Below, piece after piece: positions 50,280 to 57,233 of a DNA stretch of 64,000 nt. Position 1 is the first letter of the stretch. Every line of letters starts with the position of its first letter. The translations under genes were made by a program, and so were the position numbers. The DNA is from Candidatus Tayloriibacteriota bacterium (lineage in GTDB: Bacteria; Patescibacteria; Paceibacteria; UBA9973; UBA6065): positions 62,001 to 126,000 of the forward strand of contig JACRJQ010000007.1 of assembly GCA_016215405.1 (NCBI GenBank), read 5' to 3'. The notes beneath the pieces were generated by a model, which did not search any database, was not told where the DNA came from, and saw only the letters and a program-made list of their open reading frames with translations.

Positions 50280-51101
50280 CTACCTCTCCGCGAGCCTATC
50301 GAGCCGGCCCGCTTCTGCGGCGTACATCTTCCCGACCTCGCTCGCCGTGAGCGCTTTCGTGAATATGCGCACGTTATCTATCTTGCCGTCGAAGGTGGTG
50401 CCCGCGGTGCATGCGTCGGCGCCTATGCTGTAAGGGTTGTCGTTTATGCCGTTCTCGCTCGTATAGCTCCACGTCCCTTGGCCCTTGAGGACTCCGTCGA
50501 GGTATATCTTTATGCGAGTGTTGCTAAGTCCGGTCGGATGCTCGTGCGTGAGAACGGCGTTATACCACCTATCCGTCGCTATCGGCCCGCCGGAGGCGTT
50601 GTTATAGACGGTCCCGTAGAGATTCGCGTTGTCGTGATAGATCCCCCATTCATAGCAGTTATCGGAAAATATCCTCCTTGTGCCCGAAAGCGAGTCGGCT
50701 TTGAACCAGAGCGAGAGCGTGCTCGGGCCGTGTATCGTATCGAACGCTATCTGGTTAGCGATCCTCACGGAATCGTCCGACCCGTCGAAATCGATCGAGC
50801 AGCCTCCTCCGTAAGGCACGTCCGAAGAAGACCAGGTCGGCCCGTTCGTAAGGACGCCGTTGTTATTGAATCCCGACCGGTCTGTCGCCGTAGCGCCCGA
50901 ACAATTGTCGAGATCGAGCACGGCGACCGCCGCCTCTCCCGCGAGCCTCGATGCTTGGGCCTCGAATTGCCTGCCTGCGGCGACGCGCGCCTTGTCCCTC
51001 GATGAGTTGAGGGATGAAAGGACGACAGACGAAAGGAGCGATATGATCGATATCACCACCAAAAGCTCTATGAGGGTAAAGCCTGAGCGCTCCCGCTTCA
51101 T
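50280..51101 (-). CDS. Pilin with a C-terminal LamG/concanavalin-like domain
   Basis: 273 residues from the ATG at 51101 (MKRERSGFTLIELL); the frame to 51119 adds six residues. The prepilin site and helix are canonical. After a pilin-type helix to about 60, residues 75-260 form a LamG-like jelly roll: IDFDGSDDSVRI, TLSLWFKADS, KIYLDGVLKGQ and KIDNVRIFTKALTASEV are typical. Four cysteines may form disulfides. A fibre-tip or surface adhesin for glycans is a reasonable inference. It lies far from the main pilus locus. Confidence 0.85.
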   Translation of the reverse strand: MKRERSGFTLIELLVVISIISLLSSVVLSSLNSSRDKARVAAGRQFEAQASRLAGEAAVAVLDLDNCSGATATDRSGFNNNGVLTNGPTWSSSDVPYGGGCSIDFDGSDDSVRIANQIAFDTIHGPSTLSLWFKADSLSGTRRIFSDNCYEWGIYHDNANLYGTVYNNASGGPIATDRWYNAVLTHEHPTGLSNTRIKIYLDGVLKGQGTWSYTSENGINDNPYSIGADACTAGTTFDGKIDNVRIFTKALTASEVGKMYAAEAGRLDRLAER

Positions 51102-51144
51102 ACACGACGATAATATCATGTTTTAATCGAGGAACAGGGCGATT

Positions 51145-51172
51145 TTGAATTATATGCAATCTGGTTTAGTAT
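51145..51172 (+). promoter_or_regulatory. Promoter of tRNA-Ile
   Basis: TTGAAT (51145-51150), 16 nt spacer, TAGTAT (51167-51172), 22 nt before the tRNA. Confidence 0.55.
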
Positions 51173-51194
51173 AACGATTGCCTTTCTCTTAGAC

Positions 51195-51268
51195 GCGCCT
51201 ATAGCTCAGTTGGTTAGAGCATCGAGCTTATACCTCGAGGGTCCTTGGTTCGAGTCCAAGTAGGCGCA
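51195..51268 (+). tRNA. tRNA-Ile (anticodon UAU)
   Basis: Acceptor GCGCCTA/TAGGCGC with discriminator A, D-arm GCTC/GAGC, anticodon stem TCGAG/CTCGA with loop CTTATAC, T-arm CTTGG/CCAAG. The TAT anticodon reads AUA codons directly, an alternative to the usual lysidine-modified CAU tRNA. CCA is not encoded. Confidence 0.92.
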
Positions 51269-51276
51269 CCGACATA

Positions 51277-51301
51277 AAAAATCCGCCTCGGGCGGATTTT
51301 T
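51277..51301 (+). terminator. Terminator of tRNA-Ile
   Basis: AAAAATCCGCC-TCG-GGCGGATTTTT, extended by GCACCG/CGGTGC that again reaches the tRNA end. Here there is no T-arm copy or insert hairpin beyond. Confidence 0.8.
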
Positions 51302-51463
51302 ACCCGGTGCGAGACGGAACCGAAGGCGTTTCAACCGACAGCGAAAACGATCCTCAGCCACATAGAAGAAGCGGTAGCGAGGGTTTATCAAGCGAGGCTC
51401 TTCTCTGAAAAGTTGGTATACTATCGTCCAAACCCCCCTTCCGAAACCTCAGCCATACCTACC

Positions 51464-51850
51464 ATGAAAAAAGTGATCGCGTTCTTTGTCGTGATCTATG
51501 AGAATCGTCTCGTCGCGATGCGACGGGGCCCTTACGTAGGACTGCCCCAAGCGGTCCTATCCTATACGGAGGAGATCAGCACCTGCGCCGAACGCGCCGT
51601 CGGCAGATGCGCCATCCTCCGTTCGCTCGGGCGATGGGTCGACCTCGGCGGCGAGGACGGAGAATGGGACGGAGAGCCTGTCTCTTTCCGGATCTTCTTC
51701 TTTCCCAACGCCGAAGCGATGATCGCTCCGACCCACCCTGACGCCACCCTCGTCGACATCGACGCCCTCTCCGGAGAGCCCGACGTCTCGATCCACCTTT
51801 TGAGGCGTCTCGGGTGGAGGGCTCCCTCGCAGGTAGCACTGAGCGCCTGA
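51464..51850 (+). CDS. Small protein, possibly a degenerate NUDIX-fold domain
   Basis: 128 residues from the ATG at 51464. KKVIAFFVVIYENRLVAMRRG resembles the first strands of a NUDIX domain, and the strand-helix order continues that way. However, the NUDIX box (Gx5Ex7REVxEExGU) is not recognisable: the corresponding region is LSYTEEISTCAERAVGRCAIL. It is therefore either a catalytically dead relative or another fold. Convergent with ftsH. Confidence 0.55.
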   Translation: MKKVIAFFVVIYENRLVAMRRGPYVGLPQAVLSYTEEISTCAERAVGRCAILRSLGRWVDLGGEDGEWDGEPVSFRIFFFPNAEAMIAPTHPDATLVDIDALSGEPDVSIHLLRRLGWRAPSQVALSA

Positions 51851-51882
51851 CGCCCTTTCATACGCGCGACCCTCTCAATGCC

Positions 51883-51909
51883 GAAGCCGCCTCGAGTAAA
51901 GGCGGCTTC
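51883..51909. terminator. Bidirectional terminator
   Basis: GAAGCCGCC-9 nt-GGCGGCTTC between the convergent gene ending at 51850 and ftsH ending at 51929. Confidence 0.65.
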
Positions 51910-51928
51910 TCTATTTTCTTATGTATCC

Positions 51929-53863
51929 TTACGGCTGGTGCTCTATGTCTTTCTTCTTCTTCGGTATCACTCCATGAGCGACGAGTATCTTCTCGAAATC
52001 GTCCCTCTCGATGGTCTCTGCTTCCATGAGCCTCTCCGCGATCGCGTCGAGAAGCTTCCTGTGGGTCTTGACGGTCTTCTCCGCTTTCTCCATACCTTCC
52101 GTCATTATCGACTTCACCTCGGCGTCTATCTCGGCGGCGACCCTCTCCGAATACTCGCCCTCGTCGACGCCTTTGCCGAAGAGCACCCGCCCGCCCGCGC
52201 TCTCGAGTGCGACAGGGCCCATCTTCTCCGACATGCCGTATTTAGTGACCATGTCGCGCGCGAGCGCGGTCGAGACCTGAAGATCGTTCGAAGGGCCGGT
52301 CGTAAGGTCCCCGAATATCATCCTCTCCGTGACATAGCCGCCGAGAGAGACCGCGATGTCGTCGAGGAATTCCCTCTTGGACTGGAGCTTCCTGTCTTCG
52401 AGAGGCAGATGGAGCACGTACCCGGCCGCCCTACCTCTCGAGATTATCGATATCTTATGCACCGGATCCGCGTAATCGAGGACCGAGGAGACGACCGCGT
52501 GGCCCGCCTCGTGGTACGCGGTTATCTTCTTCTCTTCCATAGAGAGGAGATGGCTCTTGCGCTCGGGGCCGAGCATGACTTTTTCGATGGCGCGGATAAG
52601 GTCGTACTGAGAGACCTTCGTCCTGTTCTCGCGCGCGGCGAGTATGGCGCCCTCGTTCATGAGGGAGTAGAGGTCTGCGCCCGAGAACCCAGGCGTCCTC
52701 TCTGCCACGACGCGCAGGTTCACATCCTCGGCGAACGGCTTCTTACGGGCATGTATCTTGAGGATCTCCTCACGGTCGTTTCGGTCGGGGACGTCTATGG
52801 TGACGCGACGGTCGAATCGTCCGGGCCTTAGGAGCGCGGGGTCGAGGACATCGGGCCTGTTCGTCGCCGCCATGACGATGACCTTCTCGTTCGGCTCGAA
52901 GCCGTCCATCTCGACGAGTATCTGATTGAGGGTCTGCTCCCTTTCGTCGTTGCCGCCTCCCATGCCTACGCCGCGCGAGCGCCCCACGGCGTCTATCTCG
53001 TCGACGAATATGATGGCGGGTGCCGCCGCCTTCGCCATCTTGAAAAGGTCGCGCACGCGCGAAGCGCCGACGCCCACGAACATCTCGACGAACTCGGATC
53101 CCGAGATCGAGAAGAACGCGACGCCCGCCTCGCCCGCCACCGCTCGCGCGAGGAGGGTCTTACCCGTTCCCGGAGCGCCCATGAGGAGGATGCCCTTCGG
53201 TATGACCGCCCCCACGTCGAGGAACTTCTTCGGGTTCTTGAGGAAGTCTACGATCTCCATGAGCTCCTGCTTCGCTTCTCTCGCGCCCGCGACGTCCTTG
53301 AACGTCACCTTCTGCTTCTTGTCCTGGGGCAACGTTATGCGCGCCTTCGACTGGCCGAAGGAGAATGCCTGCATGCCCGCGCCCTTGACCTGCCGCGAGA
53401 GGAGCCAGATGAAGAATCCTATGAATACGAGCGGGATGAGGAACGGCGCGAGGTTGAGTATCCAATAGCCTGCGCCGCCCGGCTCCTTGACGTCGATCTT
53501 CACCGCCGCGATCTGCGACGGCAGGACGCCGTAGTTCGTGAGGGTGGACGTGAGAGCGTTGTCAGACTCTTTTTTTGAGCTCTTGATCGTGCCGTCGGCA
53601 TAGGTCGCTTTGAGGCTGTCTCCGTCGACCTCGATGGACGTCACCATGCCCTTCGAGACATCGACCGAGAGCTCGGAGAGCGACACGAGGACCTTCTCCT
53701 CCTGCGACGACGTGAGGATCGAATAGAGTGCGATGAGGAGGAAGAATATGAGAAGCCCCGTACCGAAGCTGCCCAGGAATCGCCCTAGGTTCTGGCGCGG
53801 GTCCCCTTTCTTTTTGCCTCCGCCCTTGCGAGGCTCGCGTTGTATTTGAAATTGAAGTGGCAT
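51929..53863 (-). CDS. ftsH: ATP-dependent zinc metalloprotease FtsH
   Basis: 644 residues. Two N-terminal helices flank an extracytoplasmic domain. The AAA+ module has GAPGTGKTLLARAVAGEAG, IIFVDEIDAVG and the second region of homology with NRPDVLDPALLRPGRFDR. The protease has HEAGH (zinc) and a downstream aspartate in LTTGPSNDL. FtsH degrades misassembled membrane proteins. The basic RKGGGKKKGD N-terminus is longer than in E. coli. Divergent from smpB. Confidence 0.96.
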   Translation of the reverse strand: MPLQFQIQREPRKGGGKKKGDPRQNLGRFLGSFGTGLLIFFLLIALYSILTSSQEEKVLVSLSELSVDVSKGMVTSIEVDGDSLKATYADGTIKSSKKESDNALTSTLTNYGVLPSQIAAVKIDVKEPGGAGYWILNLAPFLIPLVFIGFFIWLLSRQVKGAGMQAFSFGQSKARITLPQDKKQKVTFKDVAGAREAKQELMEIVDFLKNPKKFLDVGAVIPKGILLMGAPGTGKTLLARAVAGEAGVAFFSISGSEFVEMFVGVGASRVRDLFKMAKAAAPAIIFVDEIDAVGRSRGVGMGGGNDEREQTLNQILVEMDGFEPNEKVIVMAATNRPDVLDPALLRPGRFDRRVTIDVPDRNDREEILKIHARKKPFAEDVNLRVVAERTPGFSGADLYSLMNEGAILAARENRTKVSQYDLIRAIEKVMLGPERKSHLLSMEEKKITAYHEAGHAVVSSVLDYADPVHKISIISRGRAAGYVLHLPLEDRKLQSKREFLDDIAVSLGGYVTERMIFGDLTTGPSNDLQVSTALARDMVTKYGMSEKMGPVALESAGGRVLFGKGVDEGEYSERVAAEIDAEVKSIMTEGMEKAEKTVKTHRKLLDAIAERLMEAETIERDDFEKILVAHGVIPKKKKDIEHQP

Positions 53864-53940
53864 GAAAAGGATTATAGCAGAAACAGGCCGAAATGAAGCG
53901 CTTATTATCGATATGGATTCTAATGTGTTAGCATCTCCGT

Positions 53941-54387
53941 ATGGCCTTGGCCGACAACAAAAAAGCGCGATTCGACTACGAGATAATCGAGACCATCGAG
54001 GCCGGGATCGAGCTTTTAGGCATGGAAGTTAAGTCCATAAGGACCCACGGAGCGACTTTAGACGGCGCCTACGTAACAATACGAGGCGGAGAGGCGTATA
54101 TGATGCAGATGTCCGTGCCTCCCTACCAGCCGACGAACTCGCCGAAGGAGTATGACCCCTTGAGGATCCGCCGGCTCCTCCTTACGAAGAAGGAGATACG
54201 AAAATTGGCCGATATCGAGGCCGGCAAAGGGTTGACAATAGTGCCAATTAAGGTGTATAATAAAGGGAAGAAGGTCAAGATCGCCATCGGGATCGCCCGT
54301 GGCAAGAAGACCTTCGACAAGAGAGAGTCGATAAAGAAGAGAGAGACGGACAGAGAGTCGAGAAGGACATTGAAATACGAAGAATAG
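53941..54387 (+). CDS. smpB: SsrA-binding protein SmpB
   Basis: 148 residues: NKKARFDYEIIETIEAGIELLGMEVKSIR, then LKEAYV-type loop as LDGAYVTIRGGEAYM, PPYQPTNSPKEYDPLRIRRLLL, and a basic C-terminal tail (KRESIKKRETDRESRR) that enters the empty mRNA channel. SmpB carries tmRNA to stalled ribosomes. The tmRNA gene follows after 14 nt, so both are probably transcribed together. Confidence 0.96.
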   Translation: MALADNKKARFDYEIIETIEAGIELLGMEVKSIRTHGATLDGAYVTIRGGEAYMMQMSVPPYQPTNSPKEYDPLRIRRLLLTKKEIRKLADIEAGKGLTIVPIKVYNKGKKVKIAIGIARGKKTFDKRESIKKRETDRESRRTLKYEE

Positions 54388-54401
54388 TCGGTCGCAATAA
54401 C

Positions 54402-54791
54402 GGGGATGATCGGCCTAGACATGCGATTCCCTTCCCTTTGCGCGCGATAGAGCTCCGACAACTCTTTAAACTGCCGGAAACCACAAATGCTAAATCCGTT
54501 AAATCGCCGTTTACGGCTAACGATTTTTCATTCGCTTACGCAATAGCCTAAGCGACATCGCACTCCTCGCATTCCTGGCGCGGGAGAGAGCGGTGTTATA
54601 GATCCAGGATAGAGCCCGACCCGCTTCGGTCCCGCTCGAAAGGCTTCGGCCTCATGAAGCTCGGCGCCCGCGCGTTCTGGAACTCTTAGAGCGCGTCCGC
54701 TTAAATCCGCCTTCGGCGGAAAGACTTCCTACATCGCGTAGACACAATCGGAAATTTCGCTTGCACCCGAGTTCGATTCTCGGCATCTCCA
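54402..54791 (+). ncRNA. ssrA: Transfer-messenger RNA (tmRNA)
   Basis: About 390 nt. The ends pair as a tRNA-like acceptor (GGGGATG with CATCTCC, discriminator A), and the T-arm is GAGTTCGATTCTC. The tag frame starts at the GCT at 54489 and runs 20 codons to TAA at 54549, giving AKSVKSPFTANDFSFAYAIA, a hydrophobic C-terminus suited for proteolysis. The trailer reads ACA, so CCA is not encoded. It sits directly behind smpB. Confidence 0.93.
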
Positions 54792-54945
54792 CAAAGCAAG
54801 TCGCCCGCAAGGGCGGCTTTTGCTTTGTGGAGATGAGTCGTGCCGGGGGGGGCACGACGTCCGAGAATCGAAGCCCGGTTGAGCATAATTTATGAGCAAA
54901 GCGAAGTAAATTATCCAACCGCGGGTACTGGTCCTGTAAGGACCG
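54772..54945 (+). repeat. tmRNA-tail palindrome and structured module
   Basis: The 3' end of ssrA and its trailer (54784-54807) pair with 54811-54835, forming the terminator and copying the acceptor strand. After a 25 nt insert (54836-54860) holding an 8 bp hairpin GTCGTGCC-6 nt-GGCACGAC, the T-arm complement CCGAGAATCGAA follows (54861-54872). Then comes a module with stem CCCGGTTG/CAACCGCGGG and GTACTG-GTCC-TGTAA-GGAC (54873-54945), shared with the tRNA-Ser trailer. From 54946 to 55104 I see no gene. Confidence 0.8.
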
Positions 54946-55104
54946 ATAAGCGCACTCGCGATCTCGGCTCCACTGCACCATCACCCTTATCCGCGATTGG
55001 TATCATATATGATACCAATCGTAATCTAACGGTCTGAGGGATCGCGCGTAACCGATGCTCAGACAAATGTATTACACTAAAATGCGAGAACATAACATCC
55101 ACAT

Positions 55105-55380
55105 ATGACAAAAAGAATATCGATTATCGTCGCGGTCGTGGTCGCATTGCTCATGGTCCCGCTCGTCGCCATGCAGTTTACCGAAGAGGTGCAGTGGACC
55201 GGATCGGACTTCGCCGCCATGGGAGCTCTCCTCTTCATAACAGGCCTTATCCTCGACTTCGCCGTAAGGAAGGCCGGGACGACCCCGCGCAAGATAGGCT
55301 TCGCGGCTGCCATCCTGCTCGGATTCGTCTATATCTGGGCAGAGCTCGCCGTCGGCATCTTCACGAACATCGGAAGCTAG
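55105..55380 (+). CDS. Three-helix membrane protein of unknown function
   Basis: 91 residues with three hydrophobic helices (about 5-23, 38-53, 66-86) and a basic loop (RKAGTTPRKIG). Family not recognised. The next gene starts 37 nt downstream and also encodes a membrane protein, so the two may form a unit. Confidence 0.7.
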   Translation: MTKRISIIVAVVVALLMVPLVAMQFTEEVQWTGSDFAAMGALLFITGLILDFAVRKAGTTPRKIGFAAAILLGFVYIWAELAVGIFTNIGS

Positions 55381-55417
55381 AGCGCGTCGAGGGCGGCGCA
55401 TGCTAAGATGGCAGAAC

Positions 55418-55795
55418 ATGACAAAGAGCCGTCCGAGAAAGGTCCTGGGAAGCTTCCTCGTCTTTTTGGGCTTTTGGCTCTCTCCTCTCTCGCCTTGGAA
55501 CGACGTCTTCACGAACGTCCCTATCGCCTATGCGTTCGGCTTCGTCTTCTCGTTCTTCTACCCGCCCCTCTTCTTCCCGCTCGTCGTCATAGGCTATTGG
55601 CTCACTAACGCCCTCGGGTTCGTCCTCATGCATTACGGATACGCGCACCTGCATTCGCGGCACGGCGCGTATTCTTTCCGAAAGCACTGGAAGACATACG
55701 CTCTGGCGACCACGCTCTACACCCTCCTTATCGTCGTCCTTATCTGGTACGGCATACTGCCGTCTGCCCAAGAAGTCGTGGGATTCTTCAGATAG
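55418..55795 (+). CDS. Multi-helix membrane protein of unknown function
   Basis: 125 residues from the ATG at 55418. Three hydrophobic segments; an aromatic/proline-rich middle (FSFFYPPLFFPLVVIGYW) and a His-rich stretch between helices (HYGYAHLHSRHGAYSFRKHWK). Family not recognised. Confidence 0.68.
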   Translation: MTKSRPRKVLGSFLVFLGFWLSPLSPWNDVFTNVPIAYAFGFVFSFFYPPLFFPLVVIGYWLTNALGFVLMHYGYAHLHSRHGAYSFRKHWKTYALATTLYTLLIVVLIWYGILPSAQEVVGFFR

Positions 55796-55814
55796 CGCCC
55801 TTTTTTTCAAATAA

Positions 55815-55850
55815 AAGCGGCGCGCTATGTTTCCGTGCGCGCCGCCGCTT
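55815..55850 (-). terminator. Terminator of the desaturase gene
   Basis: GC-rich hairpin AAGCGGCGCGC paired with GCGCGCCGCCGCTT (small bulge), followed on the minus strand by TTTATTTGAAAAAAA. Confidence 0.65.
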
Positions 55851-55864
55851 GTGCGAAACAGGCT

Positions 55865-56767
55865 TCAGCCGCTTCGGCCGGATGAAAGCTTCGCCTTTAC
55901 CTCCTCTTGGCTCGGGACAACCACGTCCCAGGCGAGCCCGAGAGCTTCGAGGAGCCTGATGAGCAGGTAGCTTACGTCAGGCTGCCACCAAAAGAGACCG
56001 TGCTTCGCGGAGCGCTCGAAGGCGTGATGGTTGTGATGCCATCCTTCCCCGAACGCGAGATATCCGAAGAACGCGTTGTTCCTGCTTTGGTCCTTGGACC
56101 TGAACGGCCGAGATCCGAAGATGTGGCAGACCGAGTTGATGCTCCACGTCGTGTGATGGACGAAGAACACGCTCGCGAGGCCGCCCCAGAGAAATCCGAG
56201 GAGAGCGCCCGTCCACGTCCCTTCGATGAGGAAGCCCAGAGCCGCCGGAAAGATGAGGCCCAAGGCAGACCACAGGGCGAAGTGGCGGTTCACGAACGAC
56301 ACGTGCCTGTCTCGCATGAGGTCAGGTATGTAACGGGCGTGATCCGAGCGCGAGTCCGAGAGCATCCATCCTATATGCGAATGGACGAAGCCCTTAAGCG
56401 CTCCGAGAAACCCCGACCTGCCTGCGTTAGGCGAATGGGGATCCTCTTCGGTATCGCTGTGGACGTGATGCCTGCGGTGGTCCGCTACCCAGACGAAAGG
56501 CTTGCCCTCGATCGCCATGGAACCCATGACTGTAAGGACGACCTTTACCCACGGGACCGTCTTGAACGACTTGTGGGTCAAGAGGCGGTGAAAGCCGACT
56601 GTGATGCCCAGGATCCGCATGGCCGATAAGGCCGCGAAGAGCCCGAACGATACGAGGTCGATCCCTTTTCCCCACGAGAGGATGATGGCCGCGACGAGGC
56701 CAGCGAAAGGGACGATGACGGTCGCGAGGACGGCGCCTTTGGGGGCGCTGACGTTTACTTCATTCAT
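55865..56767 (-). CDS. Acyl-CoA/fatty acid delta-9-type desaturase
   Basis: 300 residues from the ATG at 56767. Three histidine boxes of membrane desaturases are present: HRLLTH, HRRHH and HNHH (in GEGWHHNHHAFERSAKHG). Four helices fit the topology. It introduces a double bond into acyl chains using O2 and electrons from a ferredoxin or cytochrome b5; no electron donor is encoded nearby. In a lineage usually lacking fatty acid synthesis it would act on scavenged lipids. Confidence 0.92.
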   Translation of the reverse strand: MNEVNVSAPKGAVLATVIVPFAGLVAAIILSWGKGIDLVSFGLFAALSAMRILGITVGFHRLLTHKSFKTVPWVKVVLTVMGSMAIEGKPFVWVADHRRHHVHSDTEEDPHSPNAGRSGFLGALKGFVHSHIGWMLSDSRSDHARYIPDLMRDRHVSFVNRHFALWSALGLIFPAALGFLIEGTWTGALLGFLWGGLASVFFVHHTTWSINSVCHIFGSRPFRSKDQSRNNAFFGYLAFGEGWHHNHHAFERSAKHGLFWWQPDVSYLLIRLLEALGLAWDVVVPSQEEVKAKLSSGRSG

Positions 56768-56852
56768 AAATGAGCTGGAGTTGAAGGTGTATTTTCGTGA
56801 GTATAGCACGCGCCCTCCCCTCCCATTCCCAGGGCTCCTGCCATAGACTAGG

Positions 56853-56881
56853 CATAGTACCTTGCATCACAAGGTACTATG
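56853..56881. promoter_or_regulatory. Palindromic operator of the padR-pspC operon
   Basis: A perfect 12 bp inverted repeat, CATAGTACCTTG-CATCA-CAAGGTACTATG, lies 16 nt before the padR start. It overlaps a promoter TTGCAT (56862-56867), 17 nt, TATGCT (56885-56890). PadR regulators bind such ATGT/ACAT-type palindromes, so autorepression is likely. Confidence 0.75.
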
Positions 56882-56896
56882 CGATATGCTTTGCAT

Positions 56897-57229
56897 ATGA
56901 AGGAAATTAACATCGAAAAGACGAAGACGGAGATGCGGCGCGGGATGCTCGAATACTGCATCCTCCTCATCATCTCGAAGGGATCGGTCTACGCGACGGA
57001 TATACTCAACAAGCTCAAAGAGGCGAACCTGATCGTCGTCGAGGGCACGCTCTATCCCCTGCTCTCGCGGCTGCGCTCCGAAGGGCTCCTCGACTACGAA
57101 TGGGAAGAGTCGAGGTCCGGGCCGCCGCGGAAGTACTACACCCTCACGGCCCGCGGCAAGGAGAATCTCTCAGAGCTCAAGGCGACGTGGAAATCCCTCT
57201 CGGCATCGGTTAGCACACTTATGAACTAA
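56897..57229 (+). CDS. PadR family transcriptional regulator
   Basis: 110 residues from the ATG at 56897 with a winged helix: EMRRGMLEYCILLIIS, KLKEANLIVVEGTLYPLLSRLRSEGLLDYEWEESRSGPPRKYYTLTARG. The last stretch is the PadR signature. Small PadR-s2 type with a short C-terminal helix for dimerisation. It is 4 nt upstream of the PspC-domain gene, an association known in many bacteria where it senses envelope or drug stress. Confidence 0.93.
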   Translation: MKEINIEKTKTEMRRGMLEYCILLIISKGSVYATDILNKLKEANLIVVEGTLYPLLSRLRSEGLLDYEWEESRSGPPRKYYTLTARGKENLSELKATWKSLSASVSTLMN

Positions 57230-57233
57230 ATAT

